Notes under the pieces: model-generated | The model's database searches: none | What the model saw: the letters and a program-made list of their open reading frames with translations, nothing else | Told to the model about the DNA's origin: nothing | Translations under genes and position numbers: made by a program | Origin: an uncultured Clostridia bacterium | GTDB taxonomy: Bacteria; Bacillota; Clostridia; TANB77; CAG-508 | Assembly (NCBI GenBank): GCA_947589445.1 | Contig: CANQAB010000003.1 | Span: forward strand, 1 to 45,140 | DNA: 45,140 bases | Direction of reading: 5' to 3' | Shown here: piece by piece, positions 16,077-25,684 of the stretch | Layout of the letters: each line of letters starts with the position of its first letter | Numbering within the stretch: the stretch's first letter is position 1

Positions 16077-17753
16077 TTATTGAATATTTATTTTATCTTT
16101 ACCAACTTGGTATTTTAGTATTTTTAATGAATCTCTAGAATCCACTTCTCCATCATGGTTTGCATCTGCTGACTTTAAATATTCATTTTTTAATTTAAAT
16201 TTTCCCACTTGATATCTTAAAATTTGCAAAGAATCCCTAGAATCTATATAACCATCTCCATTTGTGTCTCCTAATACAACTGCTGTATATTCTTTGCCGT
16301 TTACTTTAATCTTACTACCTGTTTTTAATTCTCCTGTTGCAGATTTATCTATTTGGTCTAATGAAGTTCCTGGCACTATAATTATATTATCATCTTTATA
16401 TTCATATGCCTTTGACGTACTTGCACTTTTAAATGTTAAATATTTACTAGCTATGTATCCAGTTAACCCATTTGATAATTTTACCTTATCCCATTTATAT
16501 CCATTTGCTTCTGCGCATTCTCTTTCTAACATTACAACTAATGTATTTTTATATAATGTTCCTATTTTTTTTGCAGATGTTGAGGGCTTTTCTCTAACTG
16601 CTAAACCATCTGTACAATTTACATAGTATAGGTCTCCGTCATCTGTTGTAAATCCTGAAGGCATTGTATTTTCAGAAGGCATATTATCATAAACTGGAAT
16701 AATAAAGTTTAAGCTTTCTCCTAATAAATTATTTTTTGCATAAGTATTATACAATGATTTAGACTGGCTTGTTGGATCTTGTACATTTGTCATATACTGA
16801 TGCCAAAACATATTGGAACTTGATACAGTTTGTGTGTTTCCTACTTTTAATATTGAAGTTCCTACAACGTCCCACTTATAAAAATATGCTGTATTTTGTC
16901 CTGCATTTGTATATGAATTAGCTATTTCTTTTGCTCCTTCTATAATTGCTGTATATGGGTTATTCCACCCCTTATCTCTTGCATATTTTAATCCATTTAC
17001 TATTGCATTTCCTGTATCGTAAGCACCTAAATTATAAAAATTATAATACCCTTTATATCCTTCATAATTTCCGCTTACAGAATCACTTCCATTTGTTCCT
17101 ACTTCTTGAATAATCTTAGTAGCAATACTGTATGGGCTCATGTTACTTTGCTTTGCTGCTTCTATAATAATATCTGCATAATGTTTTGTATATTCTTTTT
17201 CTACATCAACTTCCTTACCTTCTTCATTTTTTTGTTTTTCTATCAAAGTATATGTAACTTCTTTATTTAAAAAAGAATTTGATACAGCACTTTTTACACC
17301 TGCTACTGTATGTATTTTAGGGTTATATGAAATCTCTAAAAATTGAAATATATTTACTTCATTTAAAAAGTTTCTTGGGTCTAAATAATATTTTGTAATA
17401 CCTTCAGAAGCACAAGCATATCCACTTGCAACATTTCCACATGAGCACTTCCAAGAAAGGTCGCTACTATTAATTACTCTATTTCTACCATGAGTTGCAG
17501 TTTCATTTAGAATAAGAGTATTCCATGGGATACCTGTATAATACGCTTCAAAATTCCACTTTGGATGTAATTTTTGAATTTGATTTAATGCATCTTGATA
17601 TTCTTTTGGGAAATTTGAAATTCCAGATTTTAAACTTTGTTTATATGTGGTTGCAGCATATACTTTATTTATTGGAAAAATAAATAAACTAAACAATACA
17701 ACAATAATTAGCATAATTAATATTTTTTTAATCATACTTTGTAAATAAGTCAT
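16077..17753 (-). CDS. Secreted N-acetylglucosaminidase with SH3b and dockerin domains
   Basis: This is a peptidoglycan hydrolase predicted to act outside the membrane. After a signal peptide (about residues 1-33, ending KVYA) comes a glucosaminidase domain with the conserved acidic segment ATKIIQEVGTNGSDSVSG and YYNFYNLGAYD. Next is a bacterial SH3 domain (LAVREKPSTSAKKIGTLYKN through GYIASKYLTF). At the C-terminus is a type I dockerin with two calcium loops, DTNGDGYIDSRDSLQIL and DANHDGEVDSRDSLKIL. The ATG at 17753 is chosen because GAGGAGG immediately precedes it; an ATG five codons earlier overlaps that ribosome site. It is the first gene of a pair with the cohesin-like membrane protein. 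Confidence 0.9.
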   Translation of the reverse strand: MTYLQSMIKKILIMLIIVVLFSLFIFPINKVYAATTYKQSLKSGISNFPKEYQDALNQIQKLHPKWNFEAYYTGIPWNTLILNETATHGRNRVINSSDLSWKCSCGNVASGYACASEGITKYYLDPRNFLNEVNIFQFLEISYNPKIHTVAGVKSAVSNSFLNKEVTYTLIEKQKNEEGKEVDVEKEYTKHYADIIIEAAKQSNMSPYSIATKIIQEVGTNGSDSVSGNYEGYKGYYNFYNLGAYDTGNAIVNGLKYARDKGWNNPYTAIIEGAKEIANSYTNAGQNTAYFYKWDVVGTSILKVGNTQTVSSSNMFWHQYMTNVQDPTSQSKSLYNTYAKNNLLGESLNFIIPVYDNMPSENTMPSGFTTDDGDLYYVNCTDGLAVREKPSTSAKKIGTLYKNTLVVMLERECAEANGYKWDKVKLSNGLTGYIASKYLTFKSASTSKAYEYKDDNIIIVPGTSLDQIDKSATGELKTGSKIKVNGKEYTAVVLGDTNGDGYIDSRDSLQILRYQVGKFKLKNEYLKSADANHDGEVDSRDSLKILKYQVGKDKINIQ

Positions 17754-17859
17754 TTTTTTCCTCCTCATTTGTATGTTAAATTTATGTAGAAATTATATCA
17801 TTACTGTCTTTTTTGGTCAACAGTTATTGTAATTTGTAATATAAATGTAATAATTAATA

Positions 17860-17910
17860 AAAAAGTAGATAGTTAATATTGAATTGAACAATATTAACTA
17901 TCTACTTTTT
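17860..17910. terminator. 22-bp perfect hairpin terminator
   Basis: Arms 17860-17881 and 17889-17910 pair perfectly over 22 bp (AAAAAGTAGATAG... with ...CTATCTACTTTTT) around a 7-base loop, with T-runs on both strands. It ends truB transcription before the glucosaminidase gene. Confidence 0.8.
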
Positions 17911-17971
17911 TATCTTTTTAATATATACACTAAATTATTTTAATTAAATTTTAATTTTCAATTTTTCATCT

Positions 17972-18835
17972 TCAATTTATTACTATTACATCTCTTTTTA
18001 ATTTGTTATTTTTTATAACTCCTAGTCCAATAAATTGGTTCTGATTATAAATTCTATATATATCATCTAGCATATTTCTATTTAAGTTTACACCATTTAG
18101 AAATAAAACCAATTCTTTATCATTTAATTCTATTTTTAATTTTGTTTTGAAAAAATTTTCAATTGTTATTAAATTTTCTTCTAATAAATTTTCATTGTTT
18201 TTAATTTTTTCTATACAAATTGCATTTTCTATTTGAAACTCTCCAACTTTTATTCTTTTTAAATTTTTCATATAGCCTACTGTATTTAACTTTTCCGCAA
18301 TATTTTCACAAAGTGTTCTAATATATGTTCCTTTTGAACATTCCACTTTGAAAATAATTTCTGACTCTTTTTGATTAATTTCTAACAATTCTATTTTGTA
18401 TATTTCAATTTTTCTTTCTTTTATTTCTACCTTTTTGCCTTCTCTAGCATATTCATATAATTTTTTTCCATTTACTTTAATGGCAGAATACATAGGTGGT
18501 ACTTGCATTTGCTTTCCAATCATTTCACTTAATACCTTTTCTACTTTTTCTTCATAAAGTTCTGGAACTTCTTTTTCTTCAATTGTTTTTCCTTCTGCAT
18601 CAGCAGTGTCTGTCTTTAAGCCTAATTTTAATGTTGTAATATAAGTTTTATCATGATTTATTAAATATTTTGAAATTTCGGTTGCCTTACCAATTAAAAG
18701 AGGTAAAACGCCTGTAGCATTTGGATCTAATGTACCTGTGTGTCCAACTTTCTCTTTACATATTTTTTTAACAATTGCAACAATATCATGAGATGTATAA
18801 TTCTTGGGCTTATTAATTAATAAAATTCCATTCAT
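17972..18835 (-). CDS. truB: tRNA pseudouridine-55 synthase
   Basis: This enzyme converts U55 to pseudouridine in the T-loop of tRNAs. The 287 residues begin MNGILLINKPKNYTSHDIV; the catalytic Asp is in GHTGTLDPNATGVLPL near residue 38. YSAIKVNGKKLYEYAREG and SKGTYIRTLCENIA are further family motifs. It lies downstream of fmt, separated by about 120 bp that contain a palindromic repeat. Confidence 0.96.
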   Translation of the reverse strand: MNGILLINKPKNYTSHDIVAIVKKICKEKVGHTGTLDPNATGVLPLLIGKATEISKYLINHDKTYITTLKLGLKTDTADAEGKTIEEKEVPELYEEKVEKVLSEMIGKQMQVPPMYSAIKVNGKKLYEYAREGKKVEIKERKIEIYKIELLEINQKESEIIFKVECSKGTYIRTLCENIAEKLNTVGYMKNLKRIKVGEFQIENAICIEKIKNNENLLEENLITIENFFKTKLKIELNDKELVLFLNGVNLNRNMLDDIYRIYNQNQFIGLGVIKNNKLKRDVIVIN

Positions 18836-18865
18836 ATTATTTTTCCTTTTTTAAATTAATAATGA

Positions 18866-18904
18866 GGGGGGACCAAAAAGGGTCTGACCCTTTTTGGTCC
18901 CCCC
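18866..18904. repeat. 39-bp perfect palindrome, copy 1
   Basis: Arms of 19 bp (18866-18884 and 18886-18904) surround one central T: GGGGGGACCAAAAAGGGTC, then its complement. Its high G+C contrasts with the surroundings. A second, slightly imperfect copy lies at 31760-31797. It is a REP-like dispersed element or could act as a strong transcript hairpin. Confidence 0.9.
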
Positions 18905-18910
18905 TGAGTG

Positions 18911-18936
18911 AGCAGTCTAGTCTAGCAGTCTAGTCT
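18911..18936. repeat. Two tandem 13-bp units
   Basis: AGCAGTCTAGTCT occurs twice without spacing, directly beside the palindrome. No function is apparent. Confidence 0.8.
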
Positions 18937-18955
18937 TGTTTTAGCAAATTACAAT

Positions 18956-19912
18956 TTATAATTTATTTCCCCTTAAAAAATCTTTTGCTTGCATTTTTTT
19001 AGAGCCTTCTGCCTGCATTTCAGTAATTTCAACAACACCATCTTTTGCTTTTAAAAACAACCCTTGCTTATCATTTGCTACCAAAATATCTCCGAGTTTT
19101 GCAATGTTTATTGTATGCATAGATGCTACACCCTTTTCTATTACTTCTTCATTACTATAAATATTTACTTTCCAGACTTTTATTTTTTTATTATTTATAA
19201 TTGTATATGCACCCATAATTGGATTTAATCCTCTTACTAAATTTTTTATTTCAACCACTGTTTTTTCTTTCCAATTAATCTCTGCCATTTCTTTATTTAG
19301 CATTGGTGCTAATGTGAAATCTGCTGGTTGTTTTTCTCTTGGTGCTTTACCTTTTTCTATTAATTCTAATGTTTTTACTAATATATTTCCACCTAGCTTA
19401 GATAATCTTTCCCATAATTCTCCTGTAGTTTCATTTTCGCCAATATCTACAGTTTCTTTTATAATTATATCTCCCGTATCCATTCCTTCATCCATATACA
19501 TAGTAGTAATTCCTGTTTGTTTTTCCCCATTAATAACTGCCCATTGAATAGGAGCTGCTCCTCTATACTTTGGCAATAGCGAACCATGCACATTAATACA
19601 CCCAAATTTTGGAATATCTAAAATTTCTTTTGGAAGTATCTTTCCATAAGCTACTACGCAGATGACATCTGGATTTAAATTTTTTATTTCTTTTATAAAT
19701 TCTATATTATTCCTTACCTTTAATGGTTGATATATAGGAATATTTTTTTCTAAAGAAAACTCCTTTACAGGAGACGAAACCATTTTCATTCCTCTTCCTT
19801 TTGGTTTATCTGGATTAGTTACAACACCTACAATATTATAATTTGCCTTATATATAGCTTCTAAAGATTCTTTTGCGAAATCTGGAGTACCCATAAATAA
19901 AATATTTAACAT
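18956..19912 (-). CDS. fmt: Methionyl-tRNA formyltransferase
   Basis: This enzyme formylates initiator Met-tRNA using 10-formyltetrahydrofolate. The 318 residues start MLNILFMGTPDFAKESL. The catalytic block is NVHGSLLPKYRGAAPIQWAVI near residue 108, with Asn and His of the active site, followed by MDEGMDTGDII. The C-terminal domain (KIKVWKV and following) binds tRNA. It lies 41 bp after def; the priA-def-fmt order is widespread in Firmicutes. Confidence 0.97.
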   Translation of the reverse strand: MLNILFMGTPDFAKESLEAIYKANYNIVGVVTNPDKPKGRGMKMVSSPVKEFSLEKNIPIYQPLKVRNNIEFIKEIKNLNPDVICVVAYGKILPKEILDIPKFGCINVHGSLLPKYRGAAPIQWAVINGEKQTGITTMYMDEGMDTGDIIIKETVDIGENETTGELWERLSKLGGNILVKTLELIEKGKAPREKQPADFTLAPMLNKEMAEINWKEKTVVEIKNLVRGLNPIMGAYTIINNKKIKVWKVNIYSNEEVIEKGVASMHTINIAKLGDILVANDKQGLFLKAKDGVVEITEMQAEGSKKMQAKDFLRGNKL

Positions 19913-19953
19913 ATTTGTTCCTTCTTTCTTTTAATAAAAATTTAATATTCTAT

Positions 19954-20433
19954 TTAATTTTGAGGTTCAACGTATTGTAAAGTATTTGGTTCCATAATAT
20001 CTACAAATGTAATTCCATTTAAATGGTCTATTTCATGGCATAGCGCTTGAGCTAATAATTCTACTGCTTTTATCTTTACTTTTTCTCCATTTTCATTTAA
20101 TCCTTCTACAACAACTTCTACTGGTCTTTTTACTTTAGCAAACTTATTAGGAAAACTTAAGCACCCCTCTTCTATTTCTCTTTCTCCTTTTTGTTTTATA
20201 ATTTTAGGGTTAATTAGTTTAACGATTGGTGTTTTTTCATCGTATATATCAATAACAATAATTCGTTTTAAAATTCCCACTTGAACAGCTGCTAGCCCAA
20301 CACCATTATATTTATGCATTGTTTCAACCATATCATCTATTAACTCTTTTACTTTATCATCTATTACTTCTACTTCTCTTGAAACCTTATTTAAAATTTC
20401 GTCTCCTTCTTGTCTTATATTTCTTATAGCCAT
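19954..20433 (-). CDS. def: Peptide deformylase
   Basis: This metalloenzyme removes the N-formyl group from nascent proteins. The 159 residues show the three motifs: GVGLAAVQVG near residue 44 (Val in place of the usual Pro), EGCLSFP near residue 90, and HEIDHLNG near residue 134 with both metal-binding histidines. It lies between priA and fmt, so deformylation and formylation genes sit together. Confidence 0.96.
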   Translation of the reverse strand: MAIRNIRQEGDEILNKVSREVEVIDDKVKELIDDMVETMHKYNGVGLAAVQVGILKRIIVIDIYDEKTPIVKLINPKIIKQKGEREIEEGCLSFPNKFAKVKRPVEVVVEGLNENGEKVKIKAVELLAQALCHEIDHLNGITFVDIMEPNTLQYVEPQN

Positions 20434-20511
20434 ATTTTTTGCCCCCTATTATAAATTTATTATTTCATTCAAAATTCAAATGTACTTTTACTTCATTATA
20501 TAATAATTTAC

Positions 20512-22749
20512 TTATACTAAGTTATTTGGATTTGTATCAACAGTAATTCTTGTCGTTTTAGATTCTATTTTACTTATTGATAAATTAATAACATCAATTA
20601 ATTTATTATTTAATTTTCCTTTCAAAATAATTCTCCATCTATATCTATTTTTTATTCTATCAATTGGACATGGCAGAGGTTTATAAAGCATTGCTTTTAT
20701 GTTTTGATTTTTTATATAACTTTCTAAATAATTATATAATCTTTCTGATACATTTTTTATTTTTTCTTCATCTGTATCTGTTATACCAATACATATTATA
20801 TCGCAAAATGGTGGGTATTTCAACTGTTTTCTTATTTCTATCTCTGTTTCATAGAAAATATCATAGTCTTGTTTTTTACTACACTCAATTGCAAAATTTT
20901 CTGGATTATATGTTTGGACAATAACTGTTCCTTGCAAATTTTCTCTTCCTGCTCTTCCAGCTACTTGGGTTAATATCTGAAAGGTTCTTTCATTTGCTTT
21001 ATAGTCTTCTATATATAAACTACTATCGGCTGAAATAACTCCAACTAAAGTAACTTCAGGAAAGTGATGTCCTTTAACTACCATTTGCGTACCAATTAAA
21101 ATATCAATATGTTCATTTTTAAACTTATTTAAAATTTCTTCATGTGAATTTTTTTTAGTAACCGTATCTACATCCATTCGTATAGTAGATGCAGTTGGAT
21201 ACAATTTATTAATTTCTTCTTCTAACCTTTGAGTTCCTGTTCCAAAGTATTTTATATTTTTACTTTTACACGCTGGACATTCTGTTACATTTTTTTGTTC
21301 ATGACCACAATAATGACATTTTAGCCTGTTATTTTTTAAATGATAAGTCATGGTTATATTACAATTTTTACATTTTATTGTATAGCCACATTCACGACAC
21401 ATTACAAAAGTTGAATAACCTCTTCTATTTAAAAATAAAATAGTTTGCTTTTTATTTTTTAAATTTTCTTCTATTGCAGTATACAATTTAACACTTAGTA
21501 TACTTCTATTTCCATTTGCAAGTTCATTTCTTAAATCTACAATTTGTACCGTTGGTAATTTAGAAGAATTCGCTCTTTTGCTTAGCTTTAATAAATCTAT
21601 TTTTCCACTTTTTGCTTTAAAATAAGTATTTATATCCGGTGTAGCACTTCCAAGTACTAGTGGTATATTATTTTTTTTAGCAATATATCCAGCTAGTTCT
21701 TTTGCATTATATCTAGGATTAGTTTCAGATTTATAAGAACTGTCATGTTCCTCATCTATAATAATTAATCCCAAATTTTGTATAGGTGCAAATATTGCAG
21801 AACGAGCACCAATTACAATTTTGCATTCTCCATTTTTAATTTTGTTCCACTGGTCGTATCTTTCCCCCATAGATAGCTTACTATGTAATACTGCAATTTT
21901 TGATTCCCCAAATCTTGCAATAAATCTGTCAACCATTTGTGGTGTTAAAGATATTTCTGGCACAAGAACAATAGCTGTCTTTTCTTTTTTTAAAACTTGT
22001 CCTATTAATTGTAAATAAATTTCTGTTTTCCCAGAACCGGTTACACCATATAGTAAAGCCTCTTTGTATAGGTTATTCTGAATTGCATTATTTATATTAT
22101 CATAAGCCTGCTGTTGTTCCATAGTTAACTTTAAGTTTGTAGTTGGCTTAATTTCTTTATGTGCAAATGGATTTCTTTCTACTTTTTGTTCTATAATTTC
22201 AATATAGTTTTTCTTTTCTAAAGCTTTTAATACCACACTTGTTGTATCTGTTAAAATTTCTAACTCTGTACTTTGAATACCATCATTTTTTATTAAAAAG
22301 TCTAATACCCTTTTTTGTTTTTCAGATTTTATAGTTCCATTTTCTAAGCTTTCTTCCACATCTACTATGTCTTTTTTCAAATAAACAAAATTTAACATTT
22401 TATCTTTAACTCTATTTTCCAATATTTTAGTAGAAGTTCCTGGTGGAAGCATTAATTTAATGCAATCTGATAAATTGCAAAAATATCTTCTAGCCATTAG
22501 TTTTGCAAGTTCAATGTTTTCTTTGGTTAGTTTTATTCCATCTTGTATTTTGGCAATATCCTTTATTTTATACTCCGACTCTTCTTTAAAACCAATTATA
22601 AAACCTTCTTCAAGTGTTTTTTTATTACCAAATGGTACTAAAATTCTATCTCCAACACAAATAGTACCTTCCATATTAGCAGGTACATTATAGTCAAAAG
22701 TTTTATTTAAATTTTTTACATTACTATTTATAATAACTTGTGCTATCAA
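20512..22749 (-). CDS. priA: Primosomal replication-restart helicase
   Basis: This is a DNA helicase that reloads the replication machinery at stalled forks. The 745 residues include an N-terminal DNA-binding domain, Walker A GVTGSGKTEIY near residue 240, the DEEH box, and an eight-cysteine zinc region from CRECGYTIKCKNC to ECPACKS near residues 450-495. RAGRAGREN-type motif VI (QVAGRAGREN) is present. The ATG start reads MIAQVIINSNVKNLNKTFDYNVP, the normal PriA N-terminus. Confidence 0.96.
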   Translation of the reverse strand: MIAQVIINSNVKNLNKTFDYNVPANMEGTICVGDRILVPFGNKKTLEEGFIIGFKEESEYKIKDIAKIQDGIKLTKENIELAKLMARRYFCNLSDCIKLMLPPGTSTKILENRVKDKMLNFVYLKKDIVDVEESLENGTIKSEKQKRVLDFLIKNDGIQSTELEILTDTTSVVLKALEKKNYIEIIEQKVERNPFAHKEIKPTTNLKLTMEQQQAYDNINNAIQNNLYKEALLYGVTGSGKTEIYLQLIGQVLKKEKTAIVLVPEISLTPQMVDRFIARFGESKIAVLHSKLSMGERYDQWNKIKNGECKIVIGARSAIFAPIQNLGLIIIDEEHDSSYKSETNPRYNAKELAGYIAKKNNIPLVLGSATPDINTYFKAKSGKIDLLKLSKRANSSKLPTVQIVDLRNELANGNRSILSVKLYTAIEENLKNKKQTILFLNRRGYSTFVMCRECGYTIKCKNCNITMTYHLKNNRLKCHYCGHEQKNVTECPACKSKNIKYFGTGTQRLEEEINKLYPTASTIRMDVDTVTKKNSHEEILNKFKNEHIDILIGTQMVVKGHHFPEVTLVGVISADSSLYIEDYKANERTFQILTQVAGRAGRENLQGTVIVQTYNPENFAIECSKKQDYDIFYETEIEIRKQLKYPPFCDIICIGITDTDEEKIKNVSERLYNYLESYIKNQNIKAMLYKPLPCPIDRIKNRYRWRIILKGKLNNKLIDVINLSISKIESKTTRITVDTNPNNLV

Positions 22750-22886
22750 GACTCATCTATTCCCCATATTATTTATTTAAACACAAGTATATCAAATTAT
22801 TAAAAATTAAACAAGATAAAAATTATTTTTAAATTTTTATTATAAGAATATATTTTTTACATATTTTTTCTTTTTTAACTCATACT

Positions 22887-22907
22887 ATTAGCAATATTAT
22901 TGCTAAT
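22887..22907 (+). promoter_or_regulatory. Leader hairpin before the DUF421 gene
   Basis: ATTAGCAAT (22887-22895) and ATTGCTAAT (22899-22907) form a 9-bp stem with a 3-base loop directly before the GAGAGG ribosome site. It could be an operator or an mRNA-stabilising 5' hairpin. Confidence 0.4.
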
Positions 22908-22921
22908 GAGAGGTATTGTTT

Positions 22922-23632
22922 ATGGATATTTTAAAAGTTAGTTTTTTATCTTTTAGTTCTTTTATTGTTTTATTTATTCTTACTAAGTTGATGGGTAATA
23001 GAGAAATGTCACAACTTAGCATGTTTGATTACATTATTAGCATTACTATTGGTTCTATTGCTGCTGAAATGGCTACTGCTTTAGAAGATGATTTTACAGA
23101 GCCTTTAATAGCCATGATTATTTATGCTATAGGAGCAATTGTTGTTTCTTTTATTGCATTACATTCTATTAAAGCTAGAAGATTTATTTCTGGCACAACA
23201 AAAATTTTATACGATAATGGAAAGTTATACTCTAAAAATTTAAAAAAAGCTAAAATGGATTTAAATGAATTTTTAATGGAATGTAGAACCAATGGTTATT
23301 TTAATTTGGCAGATTTACAAACCGTTTTATGGGAAACTAATGGAAAAATAAGCTTTATTCCAAAGGCTCTCAAAAAAACCGTTACTCCAGAAGATTTAAA
23401 CTTAAATCCGAAACAAGAATTTTTAGTAACTAATATTATTATTGACGGAAAAGTTTTAGAAGAAAATTTAAAAAATACTGGTAACAATTTAAAATGGTTA
23501 CACGATAATTTAGAAAATCAAAAAGCAGGTAGAATTCAAGATATTCTTCTTGCTACCTGCGATAAAGATAATAACTTAAGTGTTTATAAAAAAATTAGTA
23601 ATTTAGATAATTCTCATGATTTTTTTCAATAA
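22922..23632 (+). CDS. DUF421 (YetF/YkjA-like) membrane protein
   Basis: This 236-residue protein has three N-terminal membrane helices and a cytoplasmic YetF-type domain. Characteristic features are TKLMGNREMSQLSMFDYIISITIGSIAAEM near residues 20-50 and a C-terminal region with FLMECRTNGYFNLADLQTVLWETNGKISF. Bacillus relatives are spore or stress membrane proteins of uncertain role. The ATG at 22922 has GAGAGG 8 bases before it; an in-frame TTG two codons earlier is less well placed. It faces the coat-like gene tail to tail with 16 bp between stops. Confidence 0.9.
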   Translation: MDILKVSFLSFSSFIVLFILTKLMGNREMSQLSMFDYIISITIGSIAAEMATALEDDFTEPLIAMIIYAIGAIVVSFIALHSIKARRFISGTTKILYDNGKLYSKNLKKAKMDLNEFLMECRTNGYFNLADLQTVLWETNGKISFIPKALKKTVTPEDLNLNPKQEFLVTNIIIDGKVLEENLKNTGNNLKWLHDNLENQKAGRIQDILLATCDKDNNLSVYKKISNLDNSHDFFQ

Positions 23633-23648
23633 TCTATATTTCTAAGCA

Positions 23649-24188
23649 CTAGAATTGATTAAATCCTCCTCCAAATGGAGGTCTAAATGGCGGTCTTGGT
23701 CTTCCTTGATTGCCTAATAATTCTCTTAGTACAAGTATTCTTATAAGGTCTCTTAATAAAGGGTTTCTATTTCTGTTTTCCTGTCTAACATTAATTGTGT
23801 TACTTGTGCTATTAGTATTAGAACTTACACGATTATTAGTCATGTCTGTTTTATTATTTTTATTGTTTTGTACACTAATATTATTAGGCAATGTACTTCT
23901 ATTTTCCTGAATGGATTCATTGTTTTCTATATTTACATATATTTCATTTGTTATTCTACTTACCAAGTCTTCACTAATATTTTCGGATACATTCATGCAT
24001 GCTTTGCAAACCATTGGATAAATAATTTTATAAATTTCGGGATACATATTATCTATATTAGATTGATTATATGTAATAAAATTTTCATCTTCATAAATAT
24101 AGTTGTTAGGATTCATATTAATAAACGGACCACCATTATATCCTAAAGAATTTCTCATATATTCTTCGTATGGATTATTATTATACAT
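23649..24188 (-). CDS. Asn-rich, coat-like hypothetical protein
   Basis: No family is recognised with certainty. The 179 residues start with an Asn/Tyr-rich segment, then a helix YPEIYKIIYPMVCKACMNVSENISEDLVSRITNEIY with two cysteines. A long Asn/Ser/Thr linker follows, and the tail is basic and then Pro/Gly/Phe-rich (RPRPPFRPPFGGGF). No signal peptide or membrane segment is visible. Composition resembles clostridial spore coat or morphogenetic proteins, which is only a suggestion. Its ribosome site is locked in the murD terminator hairpin (24190-24235). Confidence 0.72.
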   Translation of the reverse strand: MYNNNPYEEYMRNSLGYNGGPFINMNPNNYIYEDENFITYNQSNIDNMYPEIYKIIYPMVCKACMNVSENISEDLVSRITNEIYVNIENNESIQENRSTLPNNISVQNNKNNKTDMTNNRVSSNTNSTSNTINVRQENRNRNPLLRDLIRILVLRELLGNQGRPRPPFRPPFGGGFNQF

Positions 24189-24189
24189 A

Positions 24190-24235
24190 AAAAACCTCCT
24201 AAATATAATATTTATATATTATATTGGAGGTTTTT
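24190..24235 (-). terminator. murD terminator whose stem holds the next gene's ribosome site
   Basis: On the minus strand AAAAACCTCC (24235-24226) plus an AT arm pairs with an AT arm plus GGAGGTTTTT (24199-24190), about 20 bp with a 2-base bulge. GGAGG at 24199-24195 is the ribosome site for the ATG at 24188. The T-run forms the spacer. The hairpin begins 8 bases past the murD stop. Confidence 0.75.
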
Positions 24236-24243
24236 ATTTTTGG

Positions 24244-25644
24244 TTACAAACTATTTACTAGTTCTTTAAATTTATTTCCTCTATCTTCAAAATTTTTGAA
24301 CATATCAAAACTTGCACTGGCTGGAGAAAGCAATACTATATCTCCTTTATTGGTTACTTTTTTTGCTAATAAAATTGCATTTTTTAATTCATCACACATA
24401 TATATTTTTATTTGTTTTTGTTGTTTTTCTGCTTCTTCTTTTACTGCATCGAATATTTTAGTAGCAGTTGCTCCTATTAATATTAAATTATCTACCTTTT
24501 CTAATATAGGCCTTGCAATTGGTGTATAATCTAAATTTTTATCGTATCCACCTGCTATTAAAGTAATTCTTTCATCAAATGAATATAATCCCGCTATAGT
24601 TCTTGTGGGGCTAGAACCTATTGAATCGTTATACCATTTTACTCCATCTAATTCCCTAACAAATTCTAATCTATGTTCTACTCCTTTAAACTGCTTTACC
24701 GTTTTAACTGCATCTTCTATTTTTACAAGTGTTTCAGTAGCAGATAATGCCGCACATACATTTTCATACATATGTCTTCCTCTTAGTATTAGGTCATCCG
24801 TATTTAAAATGTGTTTTCTTAATTTATCTTTACACTCTTTTATAATGTTGCCATCTAGTATTATACCATCTTCTAGTTTTGTTTTACTACTAAAGAATTT
24901 AACTGTACCTTCTGCTTCTTTACTACACTCTCTTGTTATATCATTATCATAATTTAAAATTACTATACCATCTTCATTTTGATATTTAAAAATATTTTTC
25001 TTAGCCTCTATATATTCTTCATACGAACTATGTACATTTAAATGATTTGGTGTAATGTTGGTAATAACAGATATATTAGGACTTATTTCCATTCCCATTA
25101 ATTGAAAACTACTTAATTCTAAAATAGCAATATCTTCTGGTTTCATTTCATATAATTTAGTAAACAACGGTATTCCTAAGTTTCCTCCTAAATAGCAGTT
25201 ATATCCATTGTTCTTTAATATTTTATATATCAATGTAGTTGTAGTTGTTTTTCCGTCGCTTCCAGTTATACCAATTATTTTTCCCGGGAATAATTTCATG
25301 AACATTTCAATTTCAGTTGTAATAATAGCTCCTCTTTCTTCTTCTAATTTTAATTCCTTTTGAGTTGGCATACAACTAGGTGACCTAAAAATAATATCAA
25401 AATTTAATAACTTATTTAAGCTATTTTTTCCAAACGAAAATTCATATCCGTATTCAGTTATCTTATCTAATATTTGTTTTGGTATTTTTTCTATTTCTCT
25501 ATCATCAAATATAGTTACCTTTGACTTAAGATTGTATAAATAATCTAATAGAGGTATATTACTTACACCTAAACCTATAATTGCAATTTTACTTTTTTTT
25601 AGAAATTGATTTAATTCTATTAATTTTTGATTTTCATAAGGCAT
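24244..25644 (-). CDS. murD: UDP-N-acetylmuramoylalanine-D-glutamate ligase
   Basis: This cytoplasmic Mur ligase adds D-Glu to UDP-MurNAc-L-Ala using ATP. The 466 residues have an N-terminal nucleotide-binding fold (KIAIIGLGVSNIPLLDYL), ATP loop GITGSDGKTTTTTL near residue 127, ELSSFQL, NITPNHLNVH, GVEHRLEFV and YNDSIGSSPTRTIAGL, and the C-terminal SPASASFDMFKNFEDRGNKF. All are MurD signatures. It follows the cmk-like gene by 40 bp. Confidence 0.96.
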   Translation of the reverse strand: MPYENQKLIELNQFLKKSKIAIIGLGVSNIPLLDYLYNLKSKVTIFDDREIEKIPKQILDKITEYGYEFSFGKNSLNKLLNFDIIFRSPSCMPTQKELKLEEERGAIITTEIEMFMKLFPGKIIGITGSDGKTTTTTLIYKILKNNGYNCYLGGNLGIPLFTKLYEMKPEDIAILELSSFQLMGMEISPNISVITNITPNHLNVHSSYEEYIEAKKNIFKYQNEDGIVILNYDNDITRECSKEAEGTVKFFSSKTKLEDGIILDGNIIKECKDKLRKHILNTDDLILRGRHMYENVCAALSATETLVKIEDAVKTVKQFKGVEHRLEFVRELDGVKWYNDSIGSSPTRTIAGLYSFDERITLIAGGYDKNLDYTPIARPILEKVDNLILIGATATKIFDAVKEEAEKQQKQIKIYMCDELKNAILLAKKVTNKGDIVLLSPASASFDMFKNFEDRGNKFKELVNSL

Positions 25645-25684
25645 TCTTTATATCACTCCATTCATAACTCATATAATGAAATTT

